Shown: in pieces, positions 52,316-63,793 of the stretch | Position numbering within the stretch: position 1 is the stretch's first letter | How the letters are laid out: each line of letters begins with the position of its first letter | Source: Bacteroides sp. OM05-12 | GTDB lineage: Bacteria > Bacteroidota > Bacteroidia > Bacteroidales > Bacteroidaceae | Assembly (NCBI RefSeq): GCF_003438995.1 | Contig: NZ_QSUN01000019.1 | Coordinates: forward strand, 12,444-76,443 | Length of the DNA stretch: 64,000 nucleotides | Direction: 5' to 3' | The notes under the pieces: model-generated | The model's input: the letters and a program-made list of their open reading frames with translations, nothing else | Told to the model about the DNA's origin: nothing | Databases searched by the model: none | Made by a program: the position numbers and the translations under genes

Positions 52316-52354
52316 AAAAAAAGAGTTCTATTAAAAAATAGAACTCTTTTTTTA
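52316..52354. terminator. Bidirectional terminator between the Usp and TPR genes
   Basis: AAGAGTTCTATT pairs with AATAGAACTCTT (12 bp) with A- and T-runs on each side, serving both convergent genes. Confidence 0.9.
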
Positions 52355-52372
52355 TATAGAAATATATCTTTA

Positions 52373-53587
52373 TTATTGCATGAGCTTTTCAATGGCTTCA
52401 AATTCTGCACCAAGATTCAACTTATAGTAAATCGTATAAAGTCCATTCAACCATAAATCTCTTTGATCTGGTTTAAGTTCTCTTGCTTTTTCATAATATG
52501 GTCTAGCATCTTCATAGAACTTTTTAATTTTAGCTTGTTCCTCTGCATATTTAGGATCATTGAAATCCGTTGTTACTTTATCAGTATAATCCAAACCTTG
52601 TTGACAGTAAATCAAACCTAAGTTAGAATAAGCTTCTGCATATGTAGGATCTGCTTCTATTGTTCTTTTGTAGAAAGAAATAGCGTTATCATAATCCTTC
52701 ATATTTTGATATAAGTAGCCTTTTACATATAAGAAAAAAGGATTGTTTGGATCTTTTGCTATCATATTATCAGCAAAAGTCATTGCTTCATCGAATTTCT
52801 CTGAATTGCTGTAATAATCAATTAGATGACCAAAAAAGAAAGAATAATCGGGGTATTTTTGGATACCATCTTTTAATGTTACAATCCATTGAGCTGTATC
52901 TCCTTTTGCTTTATAGGCAGTTGCAAGGAATTCCATGGAGTATTTACCATATTCTTTATCGTCCACTCCCATTGGAGCATATTTAATTACATTGTCGTAA
53001 TCTTCTGCTTTAGCAGCTGCAAGTGCTGCATAATATGCGATTTGACTGATAAGAGTATCTTTATTGATCAGGTCTTCTTTTTCCATCATCGGGGCTTTTG
53101 CTACATCAACATACATGCCAAAAAACTTAAGCGCTTCCTGGTTATCATCTTTGTTAAATGCATTGATACCACCATTGATAAGATTAGGACGTTCCATCAA
53201 CATTGTAGCAGCATTAGCTTTTCTGTATTTGAACTTAATTTTTCCTTTTTCATTAGGAATCTGTTCCAATTGGTCGCATTTCAAGAAATACTCAAACATA
53301 TTGTAAAAGCTATTATAGACACCATTCGTGTCGAAAGGCTGTCTTAAATAAGCTTTTTCATTCTCTTTTTCAGTGTACCTTTTCTGAATAAGACCTGCTA
53401 CATTCCAAGTGTTGGCATCATCTTTTGTCTCAGGATTAGTCAACGCTTCTCCTATTAATTCCTGTGCTTTTTGAAAATCCGGTTTGGTTTCTTCTATCAG
53501 ACTTTTAGCTTCCTTTACGTTTTTAACTTGTGCAAAAGTAAAGCCAACTGTCATTAATAGCACCATTGAAAATAATACTCTTTTCAT
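52373..53587 (-). CDS. TPR-repeat exported protein
   Basis: The 404-residue protein has a signal peptide (about 1-19, ending FAQ) and TPR repeats, clearest at about 255-330 (PFFLYVKGYLYQNMKDYDNAI and EADPTYAEAYSNLGLIYCQ in 20-residue parts). Helical pairs continue on both sides. It is only 46 bases downstream of gyrA on the same strand and probably shares its transcript. Role: periplasmic protein-protein adaptor, partner unknown. Confidence 0.85.
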   Translation of the reverse strand: MKRVLFSMVLLMTVGFTFAQVKNVKEAKSLIEETKPDFQKAQELIGEALTNPETKDDANTWNVAGLIQKRYTEKENEKAYLRQPFDTNGVYNSFYNMFEYFLKCDQLEQIPNEKGKIKFKYRKANAATMLMERPNLINGGINAFNKDDNQEALKFFGMYVDVAKAPMMEKEDLINKDTLISQIAYYAALAAAKAEDYDNVIKYAPMGVDDKEYGKYSMEFLATAYKAKGDTAQWIVTLKDGIQKYPDYSFFFGHLIDYYSNSEKFDEAMTFADNMIAKDPNNPFFLYVKGYLYQNMKDYDNAISFYKRTIEADPTYAEAYSNLGLIYCQQGLDYTDKVTTDFNDPKYAEEQAKIKKFYEDARPYYEKARELKPDQRDLWLNGLYTIYYKLNLGAEFEAIEKLMQ

Positions 53588-53633
53588 GATTGATAGTTGT
53601 TTGATTAAATATTAAACTTTTTTTCTCTCTCTA

Positions 53634-56159
53634 TTATTCATTTGCTTCTTCCGGTTGATTGGTAGATGATGATATTTCGTTACTATCAGATTCTTCTGCT
53701 TCGATTATTGTTTCATCTTCTTCTGAGGTAACTTTGCATACAGAGCCGATTTGATCATTACGTTTTTCAAGGTTAATTAATCTAACACCTTGGGTTGCAC
53801 GTCCCATGATACGTACATCAGCTACTTTCAAACGGATAGTGATTCCGGATTTATTGATAATCATCAGATCATTTTCATCGGTTACCGATTTGATAGCTAC
53901 CAATTTACCTGTTTTATCTGTGATATTCAGCGTCTTGACTCCCTTACCGCCACGATTGGTCTTACGATAGTCTTCAATATCAGAACGTTTTCCGTATCCT
54001 TCTTCTGAAACAACCATAATCGTTTCGGTTGGATCTTTAATACAAACCATTCCGATTACTTCATCGTCTCCTCCGTCAAGAGTCATACCTCTTACACCTG
54101 TTGCCGTACGTCCCATAACACGAACTGCACTTTCATGGAAACGAATTGCCCGTCCGTTACGGTTAGCGATAATGATCTCATTATCCCCATTGGTCATTCG
54201 AACTTCGATTACACTATCATCTTCACGGATCGTGATTGCATTTACACCATTTTGACGAGGACGTGAATACTGTTCCAATGACGTTTTCTTAATGACACCG
54301 TTTTTAGTACAGAACAATAAGTAATGGCTGTTGATGAATTCTTGGTCTGTCAGGTTCTTAACACGTACGTATGCTGTTACAGCATCGTCAGACTCAATAT
54401 TCAATAGATTTTGTATAGCGCGTCCTTTTGAATTCTTTGTACCCTCCGGTATTTCATATACTTTCAACCAATAACATTTACCCTTTTGAGTAAAGAACAT
54501 CATTGTATTGTGCATTGTTGCCGGATAGATATGTTCTACAAAGTCTTCATCTCTTGTTTCACTGCCTTTAGAACCTACCCCACCACGGTTTTGTGCACGG
54601 AATTCGGTTAATGGTGTACGTTTGATATAACCCATATGAGAAATAGTCAGAATCATCTGATCATCCGCATAAAAGTCTTCCGGATTAAATTCTTCAGATG
54701 AATAAACGATTTCAGAACGGCGTACATCACCATATTTGTCTTTAACTTCGATTAGTTCGTCTTTGATAACTTGCTTACAAAGCTCGTCATTGGAAAGTAC
54801 CTCTTCATAGTAGGCAATTTGCTTCATAATTTCATCATATTCAGAATGAAGCTGATCTTGCGCTAAGCCGGTTAATTGGCGTAAACGCATTTCTACGATG
54901 GCACGGGATTGTATTTCAGACAGATTAAAACGTTCCATTAATCCAGCAATAGCATCGTTTGGAGTTTTGGCTGCGCGGATAATACGAATCACTTCATCAA
55001 TATTGTCCGAAGCGATAATCAAGCCTTCCAAAATATGTGCACGTTCTTTGGCTTTGCGCAAATCGTATTGTGTACGACGAATGACTACGTCATGGCGATG
55101 CTCTACGAAATATTTGATTAAGTCTCTCAAATTCAACATTTTCGGGCGTCCATGTACCAATGCAATATTGTTTACACCGAAAGATGTTTGCAAAGAGGTC
55201 ATTTTAAATAACTTATTCAGTACTACGTTGGCATTGGCATCACGTTTAATATCCACTACGATACGCATACCTTCGCGGTCTGATTCGTCATTGGCATTAG
55301 AAATACCCTCAATTTTCTTTTCATTAGCCAAATCAGCAATAGATTTGATTAATTCAGCTTTATTGACGTTATAAGGAATTTCGGTAATGACGATTTTGTC
55401 ATGTGTGCTACCGGTTTCTATTTCGGCTTTTGCACGCATAATTACTCTTCCTCGACCTGTTTCATATGCTTCGCGAACTCCGCTTATACCATATATATAA
55501 CCACCTGTCGGGAAGTCCGGAGCTTTCACATATTGCATCAGCCCCTCAATGTCGATGTCATTATTATCTATGTATGCGATACAAGCATCAATTACTTCAG
55601 ATAGATTATGGGTTGGCATATTGGTTGCCATACCTACAGCAATACCGGATGCACCATTCACCAAAAGGTTCGGGATACGTGTTGGCATTACGGTTGGTTC
55701 TTGCAATGTGTCATCGAAGTTGTTTTGGAAGTCAACAGTCTCTTTATAAAGGTCTTGCATCATTTCCTCACCAATCTTTTTCAATCTAGCTTCGGTATAA
55801 CGCATTGCTGCCGGACTGTCACCGTCTACTGAACCAAAGTTACCTTGTCCGTCCACTAATGGATAACGCATAGCCCAATCTTGAGCCATTCTGACTAAAG
55901 CTCCGTATACGGATGAATCACCGTGTGGGTGGTATTTACCTAAAACTTCACCGACGATTCTGGCTGATTTCTTGTAGGGCTTATCTGACGTATTTCCCAG
56001 TTCCATCATTCCGTAAAGGATTCTTCTGTGAACCGGTTTAAAACCATCTCTAACATCAGGAAGTGCACGCGCTACAATTACGGACATTGAATAATCAATG
56101 TACGAGGACTTCATCTCTTCCTCGATGTTGATCTTTATAATTCTATCTTGTTCAAGCAT
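53634..56159 (-). CDS. gyrA: DNA gyrase subunit A
   Basis: GyrA cuts and rejoins DNA to introduce negative supercoils with GyrB. The 841-residue product has the catalytic Tyr121 (RYTEARL), the quinolone-determining region [14 protein letters not shown] with Ser82 equivalent to E. coli Ser83, the coiled-coil, and the C-terminal six-blade domain with repeated RxxGxxG-type blades (about 500-810). The E. coli Asp87 position is Gly86 here. The C-terminal tail is acidic. It is followed by the TPR gene and is divergent from clpC. Confidence 0.97.
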   Translation of the reverse strand: MLEQDRIIKINIEEEMKSSYIDYSMSVIVARALPDVRDGFKPVHRRILYGMMELGNTSDKPYKKSARIVGEVLGKYHPHGDSSVYGALVRMAQDWAMRYPLVDGQGNFGSVDGDSPAAMRYTEARLKKIGEEMMQDLYKETVDFQNNFDDTLQEPTVMPTRIPNLLVNGASGIAVGMATNMPTHNLSEVIDACIAYIDNNDIDIEGLMQYVKAPDFPTGGYIYGISGVREAYETGRGRVIMRAKAEIETGSTHDKIVITEIPYNVNKAELIKSIADLANEKKIEGISNANDESDREGMRIVVDIKRDANANVVLNKLFKMTSLQTSFGVNNIALVHGRPKMLNLRDLIKYFVEHRHDVVIRRTQYDLRKAKERAHILEGLIIASDNIDEVIRIIRAAKTPNDAIAGLMERFNLSEIQSRAIVEMRLRQLTGLAQDQLHSEYDEIMKQIAYYEEVLSNDELCKQVIKDELIEVKDKYGDVRRSEIVYSSEEFNPEDFYADDQMILTISHMGYIKRTPLTEFRAQNRGGVGSKGSETRDEDFVEHIYPATMHNTMMFFTQKGKCYWLKVYEIPEGTKNSKGRAIQNLLNIESDDAVTAYVRVKNLTDQEFINSHYLLFCTKNGVIKKTSLEQYSRPRQNGVNAITIREDDSVIEVRMTNGDNEIIIANRNGRAIRFHESAVRVMGRTATGVRGMTLDGGDDEVIGMVCIKDPTETIMVVSEEGYGKRSDIEDYRKTNRGGKGVKTLNITDKTGKLVAIKSVTDENDLMIINKSGITIRLKVADVRIMGRATQGVRLINLEKRNDQIGSVCKVTSEEDETIIEAEESDSNEISSSTNQPEEANE

Positions 56160-56476
56160 TTAAAAAAGAATATTAATTATACATCTGTGCTTTATCAAAA
56201 AACAACGCTAAATTACTACATTTTCGTGATATACGAAAGGATTCTTCCAAAAACTTTCAGTGTGCATTAGCTTGTTGAGAAAGTGATTTTTGGTTACCAG
56301 CTGAGGGAATATGATAATTTATATTTCTTAATATATAATAAGGTATACGGATTAACGTAAAACTCTAATGGCACGAGTTTTGTTATTATTAATAATAGAG
56401 AAAAAAAGTACGCATCATCTTACTAAATGCGTATATTTGCAGGGTAATAATATTAAAGAAGAAGGAAAACAAATTT
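56160..56476. other. Divergent intergenic region between gyrA and clpC
   Basis: This 317-bp gap has the clpC -7 box at 56432-56439 and an AT-rich stretch with a weak AAAACTC/GAGTTTT pairing near 56358-56381. I see no ORF. Confidence 0.6.
56432..56439 (+). promoter_or_regulatory. -7 promoter box for clpC
   Basis: TATATTTG matches TAnnTTTG, 37 nt before the clpC start. Confidence 0.6.
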
Positions 56477-59005
56477 ATGAATAGTCCATTTTCACAAAAA
56501 GTATCTGAAATCATCGTATATAGCAAGGAAGAAGCGACACGCTTACGTAACGGCTATATCGGACCAGAGCATTTGCTCCTTGGACTGATACGTGATGGTG
56601 AAGGTAAAGCGATAGAAATACTTAATAAACTGAATATTAATTTGCAAGATATAAAACGAGAAATTGAAGCAAAACTTAGTCATAGAACACTCTCGATTGA
56701 AATAGCGGATGAAGATGTCAGTTTGACAAATGAAGCATCTAAGATATTGAAATTATGTATTTTAGAAGCTCGTTTACTTAAAAATACTGTGGTTGATACG
56801 GAACATGTGTTGCTTGCACTTCTTAAGGATAAGAATAATATGGCAGCGGATGTTTTGGAAGAACATGATGTACAGTATAAAAAGGTGTATGAACAACTTA
56901 GCCTTCAACCCGATATCACTTCCGGACTTGGTTTTACTGAGGACGATGATGAAGATGAAGAAGAAATGACTTCCCGTCGTTCATCGGGCGAAGCCGGGAA
57001 GCAACAGTCCACGCAACAGCGTAAAACAGCAAATGATACGCCTGTATTAGACAATTTCGGTACGGATATGACGAGAGCTGCCGAGGATGGCAAACTGGAT
57101 CCTATCGTAGGTCGTGAACGTGAAATAGAACGTCTTGCGCAGATTCTAAGTCGTCGGAAAAAGAACAATCCGATTCTGATTGGAGAACCGGGTGTGGGTA
57201 AATCTGCTATCGTAGAAGGACTTGCATTGAGAATTGTTCAGAAGAAAGTATCCCGTATCTTGTTTGACAAGCGGGTGGTAGCGTTGGATATGACATCTGT
57301 GGTAGCGGGTACGAAATATCGTGGTCAGTTTGAGGAACGTATACGTTCTATCTTGAATGAGTTGCAAAAGAATCCGAACATCATTCTTTTCATTGATGAA
57401 ATCCATACGATTGTCGGAGCAGGTTCTGCGGCAGGTTCAATGGATGCTGCCAATATGTTGAAACCGGCTTTGGCACGCGGTGAGATACAATGTATCGGTG
57501 CTACTACGCTTGATGAATATCGTAAGAATATCGAGAAAGACGGTGCTTTGGAGCGTCGTTTCCAAAAAATTATGGTAGAAGCGACTACTCCAGAGGAAAC
57601 ACTTCAGATATTGAAGAATATCAAGGAGAAATATGAGGATCATCATAATGTGAACTTTACAGAAGCTGCATTAGAGGCTTGTGTGAAGCTGACAGACCGT
57701 TATATCACAGATCGTAATTTCCCGGATAAGGCGATTGATGCGATGGATGAAGCCGGTTCCAGGGTACACCTTACTAATATAAGTGTGCCGAAAGAAATCG
57801 AGGAGCAAGAAAAGCTAATCGATGAGATGAAACAGAAAAAGAATGAGGCTGTAAAATTGCAGAATTACGAGTTGGCGGCTAGCTATCGTGATAAGGAGAA
57901 AGAGCTTGCAGAGCAGTTGGAAGAACAAAAGCGTGACTGGGAAGAAAAACTCAAAGATAATCGTCAAACGGTTGATGAAGAGCAGATTGCAGAGGTCGTT
58001 TCTATGATGTCCGGCATTCCCGTTCAGCGTATGGCACAGGCGGAAGGCTTTAAGTTGATGAAAATGAAGGAAGATCTTACTTCCAGAGTTGTAGCGCAAG
58101 ATACGGCCATCGAAAAGTTGGTTAAAGCTATCCAACGCAGCCGCGTAGGTTTGAAAGATCCTAATCGTCCTATTGGAACATTCATGTTCTTAGGACCGAC
58201 AGGTGTAGGTAAAACTCATTTGGCTAAGGAATTGGCAAAATATATGTTTGGTTCGTCTGATGCGTTAATCCGCATTGATATGAGTGAATATATGGAGAAG
58301 TTTACTGTTTCTCGTTTGGTCGGAGCACCTCCGGGATATGTTGGTTATGAAGAAGGTGGCCAATTAACAGAGAAAGTTCGTCGTAAACCCTACTCCATTG
58401 TGTTGTTGGATGAAATAGAAAAAGCACATCCTGATGTGTTTAACTTGCTGCTTCAAGTGATGGATGAAGGTCGGCTGACTGACAGTTATGGCAGAATGGT
58501 CGATTTTAAGAACACGGTTATTATCATGACTTCCAATGTTGGAACGCGACAGTTGAAAGATTTCGGACGTGGTGTAGGTTTTACTACACAAAACCGTTTG
58601 GACGATAATGAATTCTCGCGAAGTGTTATTCAAAAAGCTTTGAATAAATCGTTCGCACCGGAATTTATCAATCGTGTCGATGAAATAATAACTTTCGATC
58701 AGTTGTCGTTGGATGCAATAACGAAGATTATCGATATAGAACTTGGCGGACTTTATAAACGTATTGAAAATATTGGTTATAAGCTAGTTATAAGTGATGA
58801 TGCAAAGCGTTTTATTGCGAGCAAAGGATATGATGTGCAGTTCGGTGCACGTCCTTTGAAACGGGCGATTCAAACATATCTGGAAGATGGATTGTCGGAA
58901 CTCATTATCAGTTCTCAATTACAGGACGGTGATACGATTTCTGTAGAGTTGGATGCGGAAAAGCAAGAGATTCGTATGGAGCGTAAGTCTAAAGAAGAAG
59001 CATAA
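56477..59005 (+). CDS. clpC: ATP-dependent Clp protease ATP-binding subunit ClpC
   Basis: The 842-residue AAA+ chaperone has an N-terminal double repeat domain (about 1-150), an acidic linker, the first ATPase domain with GEPGVGKS (about 236-243), a UVR-like helical insert (about 440-475), and the second ATPase domain with GPTGVGKT (about 573-580) and its C-terminal D2-small part. It unfolds substrates for ClpP. A gap of 114 bases with a terminator separates it from htpG. Confidence 0.96.
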   Translation: MNSPFSQKVSEIIVYSKEEATRLRNGYIGPEHLLLGLIRDGEGKAIEILNKLNINLQDIKREIEAKLSHRTLSIEIADEDVSLTNEASKILKLCILEARLLKNTVVDTEHVLLALLKDKNNMAADVLEEHDVQYKKVYEQLSLQPDITSGLGFTEDDDEDEEEMTSRRSSGEAGKQQSTQQRKTANDTPVLDNFGTDMTRAAEDGKLDPIVGREREIERLAQILSRRKKNNPILIGEPGVGKSAIVEGLALRIVQKKVSRILFDKRVVALDMTSVVAGTKYRGQFEERIRSILNELQKNPNIILFIDEIHTIVGAGSAAGSMDAANMLKPALARGEIQCIGATTLDEYRKNIEKDGALERRFQKIMVEATTPEETLQILKNIKEKYEDHHNVNFTEAALEACVKLTDRYITDRNFPDKAIDAMDEAGSRVHLTNISVPKEIEEQEKLIDEMKQKKNEAVKLQNYELAASYRDKEKELAEQLEEQKRDWEEKLKDNRQTVDEEQIAEVVSMMSGIPVQRMAQAEGFKLMKMKEDLTSRVVAQDTAIEKLVKAIQRSRVGLKDPNRPIGTFMFLGPTGVGKTHLAKELAKYMFGSSDALIRIDMSEYMEKFTVSRLVGAPPGYVGYEEGGQLTEKVRRKPYSIVLLDEIEKAHPDVFNLLLQVMDEGRLTDSYGRMVDFKNTVIIMTSNVGTRQLKDFGRGVGFTTQNRLDDNEFSRSVIQKALNKSFAPEFINRVDEIITFDQLSLDAITKIIDIELGGLYKRIENIGYKLVISDDAKRFIASKGYDVQFGARPLKRAIQTYLEDGLSELIISSQLQDGDTISVELDAEKQEIRMERKSKEEA

Positions 59006-59036
59006 TAAATAACTCTTTTATATTTTTATCAGTCAA

Positions 59037-59071
59037 AATGTCAGGCGAATCATCGTCTGGCATTTTTTTTG
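59037..59071 (+). terminator. Intrinsic terminator after clpC
   Basis: ATGTCAGGCGA pairs with TCGTCTGGCAT (one G:U), followed by a T8 run. Confidence 0.9.
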
Positions 59072-59119
59072 CCCTTTTCTTGCAAACAAGAAATTAGTAA
59101 TAACTTAAAATAACGTATT

Positions 59120-61168
59120 ATGCAGAAAGGAAACATTGGGGTAACAACCGAAAACATTTTCCCCATCATCAAAAAATTCTTGTATAGCGATCATGAAATA
59201 TTCCTTCGTGAATTAGTTTCTAACGCAGTAGATGCCACTCAGAAGCTGAAAACATTGGCTTCTATCGGTGATTTTAAAGGTGAGTTGGGTGATTTGACGG
59301 TAAAAGTAGGCGTAAATAAGGATACAATTACTATTTCAGATAGAGGTATTGGTTTAACGGCTGAAGAAATAGACAAGTATATCAATCAGATAGCTTTCTC
59401 CGGTGCGAATGATTTTCTGGAGAAATATAAAAATGATGCGAATGCCATTATCGGTCACTTCGGTTTAGGATTCTATTCGGCTTTTATGGTTTCCAACAAA
59501 GTAGAGATTGTTACAAAATCCTATCAGGAAGGTGCTCAAGCTGTTAAGTGGACTTGTGACGGTAGCCCTGAATTTACCCTTGAGGATATAAAGAAAGAAG
59601 ACCGTGGTACGGATATTATCCTTTATATTGATGAGGAATCTAAAGAGTTCCTGGAACCTAACCGTATATCTTCTTTGTTGACGAAATATTGTCGTTTCTT
59701 GCCTGTTGCAGTGGCTTTTGGCAAAAAGAAGGAATGGAAAGACGGTAAAGAGGTTGAGACAGACGAAGATAATGTAATTAACGATACAAATCCTCTATGG
59801 ACCCGTAAGCCTAATGAACTGAAAGATGAGAATTATTTGAAATTCTATCATGATCTTTACCCGATGGCAGATGATCCTTTGTTCTGGATACACTTGAACG
59901 TGGATTATCCGTTCCATTTGACAGGTATTCTTTATTTCCCGAAGATAAAGAGCAACATTGACTTGCATAAGAATAAAATTCAATTGTATTGCAATCAAGT
60001 GTATGTGACTGATTCGGTGGAAGGCATAGTACCTGACTTTTTGACATTACTTCATGGCGTTATTGACTCTCCGGATATTCCGTTGAACGTTTCCCGTTCT
60101 TATTTGCAGAGTGATTCTAATGTGAAAAAGATTTCTTCTTATATTTCTAAGAAGGTTTCGGATCGCTTGCAGTCAATCTTTAAAAATGACCGTAAAGAGT
60201 TTGAAGAAAAATGGGATGATGTGAAGATCTTCATCAACTACGGTATGCTGACTGAAGAAGATTTTTATGATAAAGCAAGTAAGTTTGCACTCCTGAAAGA
60301 TACTGATTCTAAGTATTATACCTATGAAGAGTATAAAACTTTAATTAAGGATAATCAGACGGATAAGGATGGAAATTTGATTTATCTGTATGCTAATCAG
60401 TTGGATGGACAGTATGGTTACATAGAAGCTGCAAAGAATAAGGGATATAATGTGCTGTTGATGGATGGTCAACTTGATGTTGCTATGATCAGTATGTTGG
60501 AACAGAAATGGGAAAAATCGCGTTTCACTCGTGTAGACAGTGACATTATCGAACATCTTATTGTGAAAGACGATGTGAAGAAAGAACCGGCTTTGGAAGC
60601 AGGAAAGCAAGACGTGCTTTCTTCTGTATTCCGCAGTCAACTACCTGTTATTGAAAAAGTTGAATTTAGTGTTGTAGCTCAATCTCTTGGTGAAAATAAT
60701 AGCCCGATCTTGATTACTCAAAGCGAGTATATGCGTCGTATGAAAGAAATGGCTAGCATACAGGCCGGTATGAGTTTTTACGGAGAAATGCCGGATATGT
60801 TCAATCTTGTTGTTAATGTAGATCATAAACTGGTAAAACAAGTTCTTGAGGAAGAAGACAAAGAGTGTGCTGCTGCTTTGTTGCCGATTGAAGAAGAAAT
60901 GAATCAGTTGAACATCCGTCACGATGAACTGCACAAGCAACAGGAAGGCAAGAAAGCAGATGAAATACCTGTTGCGGAAAAAGATGAATTAAGTGACATC
61001 GAAAAGAAAATAGCAGAACAAAAGAGTAAAAAAGAGGCTATTTTGGGTGAATATGCCGGAAAGAATAAGGTGGTACGTCAATTAGTGGATCTGGCTTTAC
61101 TCCAAAATAATATGTTGAAAGGTGAAGCGTTGAATAATTTTGTTCGCAGAAGTATTGAGATGATTTAG
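59120..61168 (+). CDS. htpG: Chaperone HtpG (Hsp90)
   Basis: HtpG is the bacterial Hsp90. The 682-residue product has the GHKL ATP-binding N-domain (LVSNAVDATQKL about 33-44, ISDRGIGLTAEE about 72-83, GHFGLGFYSAFMV about 113-125), the middle domain with NVSRSYLQSD, and a C-terminal dimerisation part with a charged lysine/glutamate-rich insert (about 580-650). Length is typical of Bacteroidota HtpG, longer than E. coli. A terminator follows at 61203-61241. Confidence 0.96.
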   Translation: MQKGNIGVTTENIFPIIKKFLYSDHEIFLRELVSNAVDATQKLKTLASIGDFKGELGDLTVKVGVNKDTITISDRGIGLTAEEIDKYINQIAFSGANDFLEKYKNDANAIIGHFGLGFYSAFMVSNKVEIVTKSYQEGAQAVKWTCDGSPEFTLEDIKKEDRGTDIILYIDEESKEFLEPNRISSLLTKYCRFLPVAVAFGKKKEWKDGKEVETDEDNVINDTNPLWTRKPNELKDENYLKFYHDLYPMADDPLFWIHLNVDYPFHLTGILYFPKIKSNIDLHKNKIQLYCNQVYVTDSVEGIVPDFLTLLHGVIDSPDIPLNVSRSYLQSDSNVKKISSYISKKVSDRLQSIFKNDRKEFEEKWDDVKIFINYGMLTEEDFYDKASKFALLKDTDSKYYTYEEYKTLIKDNQTDKDGNLIYLYANQLDGQYGYIEAAKNKGYNVLLMDGQLDVAMISMLEQKWEKSRFTRVDSDIIEHLIVKDDVKKEPALEAGKQDVLSSVFRSQLPVIEKVEFSVVAQSLGENNSPILITQSEYMRRMKEMASIQAGMSFYGEMPDMFNLVVNVDHKLVKQVLEEEDKECAAALLPIEEEMNQLNIRHDELHKQQEGKKADEIPVAEKDELSDIEKKIAEQKSKKEAILGEYAGKNKVVRQLVDLALLQNNMLKGEALNNFVRRSIEMI

Positions 61169-61202
61169 TTTGCTTTTTTAGCACTATATTAAAGTTGGTT
61201 GA

Positions 61203-61241
61203 AGAGCATTGTAGGTTTTTATTCCTGCAATGCTCTTTTTT
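61203..61241 (+). terminator. Intrinsic terminator after htpG
   Basis: AGAGCATTGTAGG pairs with CCTGCAATGCTCT, with one G:U, and is followed by a T-run. Confidence 0.88.
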
Positions 61242-61276
61242 ATTGCCAATATTCGGTTTAATTCCAAGCAAATTTC

Positions 61277-61284
61277 TATATTTG
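61277..61284 (+). promoter_or_regulatory. -7 promoter box for the patatin gene
   Basis: TATATTTG matches TAnnTTTG, 31 nt before the start. Confidence 0.6.
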
Positions 61285-61315
61285 AAGTGTAAAATGAAAT
61301 GGAGAAGTAAATGTC

Positions 61316-63625
61316 ATGGATTTCATAAGAAAAGCGCTATATATTCTGTTCTTTGTGTTTTTACTGATTCCACAAACCTACTCGCAGAGTGTAGGGCTTG
61401 TGTTGAGTGGTGGTGGAGCCAAGGGCATGACCCATATAGGACTAATCCGTGCTTTAGAAGAAAATAATATACCGATAGATTATATCACCGGTACTTCCAT
61501 GGGGGCTATCATCGGTTCTCTTTACGCTATGGGATATTCTCCGGACGATATGGAGGAACTTTTAGCATCCGAAGAATTTAAACGTTGGTATTCCGGGCAG
61601 ATAGAAGAAAAGTATATCTATTATTTTAAGAAAAATCCTCCTACGCCGGAGTTTTTTAATATTCGTTTGAATTTTAAGGACTTAAAGGATAGTAAACCGC
61701 AACTTTTGCCTACAAGTATTGTGAATCCTATTCAAATGAATCTTGCCTTTGTGGAACTTTTTGCCCCTGCCACGGCAATGTGTAAAGGTGATTTTGATAA
61801 TTTATTTGTGCCTTTTCGCTGTGTGGCTTCTGATGTGTACAATAAGAAGCAACTCATCATGCGTGAAGGAGATTTAGGTGATGCAGTGCGTGCATCCATG
61901 AGTTTCCCGGTAATGTTTAAACCTATTGAAATAGATAGTGTATTAACCTATGACGGAGGTATTTATAATAATTTTCCGACAGATGTGATGCGGGAAGATT
62001 TTCATCCGGATATCATTATCGGAAGCATTGTTTCTTCCAACCCTACAAAGCCTAATGAAAAAGATATAGTGAGTCAGTTGGAAAGCATGATTATGCAGAA
62101 GACAGATTATTCTTTGCCGGATTCATTGGGTATCTTGTTGACGTTCAAGTATAATGATGTGAATCTTATGGATTTTGACCGTCTTAAGGAGTTACATGAT
62201 ATTGGCTATAATCGTACAATCAGCATGATGGACTCCATAAAAAGTAGGATTCATCGACGGGTGAATGCGGATAATGTTCGTTTACGCAGAATGGTATTTA
62301 AAAGTAATCTTCCGGAGCTACGCTTTAAAAATATAAATATTGTTGGAGCTAATTCCCAGCAACAAAGATCGATAAAGAAAGAATTTCATGAGAACCCGGA
62401 TGAAATATTCACGTTTGAGGACGTTAAGATGGCCTATTTCCGGCTATTGTCTGATAATGTGATTTCAGAAATCATTCCCCATGCTATCTATAATCCGTCT
62501 GACGATACGTATGACCTGAACTTGAAAGTGAAAATGGAAGATAACTTCTCCATTCGTGTGGGAGGAAATATCTCTTCTACAACTTCGAATCAGATGTACT
62601 TTGGAGTGTCTTATCAAGATTTGAATTATTATTCGAAGGAATTTATCTTTGACGGGCAGATAGGTAAGGTATATAATAATCTTCAGCTTTCTGCGCGGAT
62701 TGATTTTCCGACAAATATTCCGACCTCTTACAAATTTATAGCTTCTATTTCTACTTTCGACTATTTTAAAAAAGATAAGCTCTTTTCAAATAATGATAAA
62801 CCGGCTTTTACGAAAAAGAAAGAACGTTTTGCCAAGTTGAAAGTGGCTCTGCCTTTCTTGTCAAAGAAGAAAGCGGAGTTTGGGTTTGGAGTGGCAAACG
62901 TTGAGGATCAGTATGCCCAGAGCAATGTGATTGATTTTAATGAAACCAGACGTTTTGATAAGAGTTCTTACTTTTTGTATGGTGGTTCTATTTATTTTGG
63001 CGGAAGTACGTTCAATTCTAAAGAATATGCGACAAAAGGACGTTCGGAAGCCCTGGTAGCCCAGATATATAAAGGAAAAGAACGGTTTCGTTCCGGAAAA
63101 GATTCTACCGGAGTCAATAAGTTTAAGAAAGACCAAACGTGGTTGCAAATATCTTATAAGAGAGAAGAATACCATAAAATATTGCCTCATTTTGTTTTAG
63201 GAAGCTATATCGAGGCATTTTATTCATCAAAAAACTTTTCTGAGAACTATACGGCCACACTATTGCAGGCAGGCGAGTTTACACCGACATCGCATAGCAG
63301 ATACTCTTATAATGAGGCTTTTCGTGCCAATCAGTTTGTGGCTTTGGGTGTAAAACCGATCTACACGATTAATGATATGTTTCAGGTTCGCAGTGAGGTT
63401 TATGGATTCATGCCCATATTTCCAATAAGACGCAATTCGCTTAACAAAGCATATTATGGAAAAGCATTTTCCCGGTTTGAATATATGGGTGAACTATCGG
63501 TGGTTTGTACATTACCGTTTGGGGCTATAAGTGCATACGTAAATCATTATAGCTCACCGAGTAGGGAATGGAATTTTGGTTTGACGCTTGGATGGCAATT
63601 GTTTAATTCTCGTTTTGTGGAATAA
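61316..63625 (+). CDS. Patatin-like phospholipase with outer-membrane barrel
   Basis: The 769-residue protein starts with a signal peptide (about 1-23). A patatin domain follows with oxyanion loop GGGAKG (about 32-37), nucleophile Ser61 in GTSMG, and the Asp213 of DGG. Next come a POTRA-like segment (about 325-400) and a long beta-barrel region ending SRFVE, as in PlpD-type fusions of a secreted phospholipase to an Omp85-like barrel. It probably cleaves phospholipids at the outer membrane or cell surface. It is monocistronic. Confidence 0.9.
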   Translation: MDFIRKALYILFFVFLLIPQTYSQSVGLVLSGGGAKGMTHIGLIRALEENNIPIDYITGTSMGAIIGSLYAMGYSPDDMEELLASEEFKRWYSGQIEEKYIYYFKKNPPTPEFFNIRLNFKDLKDSKPQLLPTSIVNPIQMNLAFVELFAPATAMCKGDFDNLFVPFRCVASDVYNKKQLIMREGDLGDAVRASMSFPVMFKPIEIDSVLTYDGGIYNNFPTDVMREDFHPDIIIGSIVSSNPTKPNEKDIVSQLESMIMQKTDYSLPDSLGILLTFKYNDVNLMDFDRLKELHDIGYNRTISMMDSIKSRIHRRVNADNVRLRRMVFKSNLPELRFKNINIVGANSQQQRSIKKEFHENPDEIFTFEDVKMAYFRLLSDNVISEIIPHAIYNPSDDTYDLNLKVKMEDNFSIRVGGNISSTTSNQMYFGVSYQDLNYYSKEFIFDGQIGKVYNNLQLSARIDFPTNIPTSYKFIASISTFDYFKKDKLFSNNDKPAFTKKKERFAKLKVALPFLSKKKAEFGFGVANVEDQYAQSNVIDFNETRRFDKSSYFLYGGSIYFGGSTFNSKEYATKGRSEALVAQIYKGKERFRSGKDSTGVNKFKKDQTWLQISYKREEYHKILPHFVLGSYIEAFYSSKNFSENYTATLLQAGEFTPTSHSRYSYNEAFRANQFVALGVKPIYTINDMFQVRSEVYGFMPIFPIRRNSLNKAYYGKAFSRFEYMGELSVVCTLPFGAISAYVNHYSSPSREWNFGLTLGWQLFNSRFVE

Positions 63626-63652
63626 TATTTAGCAAAAAAGTAACCAAAACCC

Positions 63653-63682
63653 TTGTAAATTCGGAAAAAGAGCGTATCTTTG
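63653..63682 (+). promoter_or_regulatory. Promoter of the tRNA-Arg pair
   Basis: TTG at 63653-63655 and TATCTTTG at 63675-63682 are 19 bases apart, a textbook Bacteroides -33/-7 arrangement, ending 23 nt before the first tRNA. Confidence 0.75.
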
Positions 63683-63705
63683 CACCCGTTAAAGTTAAAA
63701 ACAAT

Positions 63706-63779
63706 GGTCGCGTAGCTCAACTGAATAGAGTAGCTGACTACGGATCAGCCGGTTACAGGTTTGAATCCTGTCGCGATCA
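63706..63779 (+). tRNA. tRNA-Arg (anticodon ACG), first copy
   Basis: The 74-nt sequence folds as a cloverleaf: acceptor GGTCGCG/CGCGATC, D stem GCTC/GAGT, anticodon stem GCTGA/TCAGC with loop CTACGGA (anticodon ACG), T stem CAGG/CCTG, and discriminator A. CCA is not encoded. Confidence 0.95.
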
Positions 63780-63793
63780 CAAATTTCTTTAAT

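Noticed and set aside
53634..56159. Quinolone-resistance substitution in gyrA
   Set aside because: Ser82, the position altered in resistant Bacteroides, is intact here, and Gly86 at the Asp87 equivalent is likely natural for the genus.
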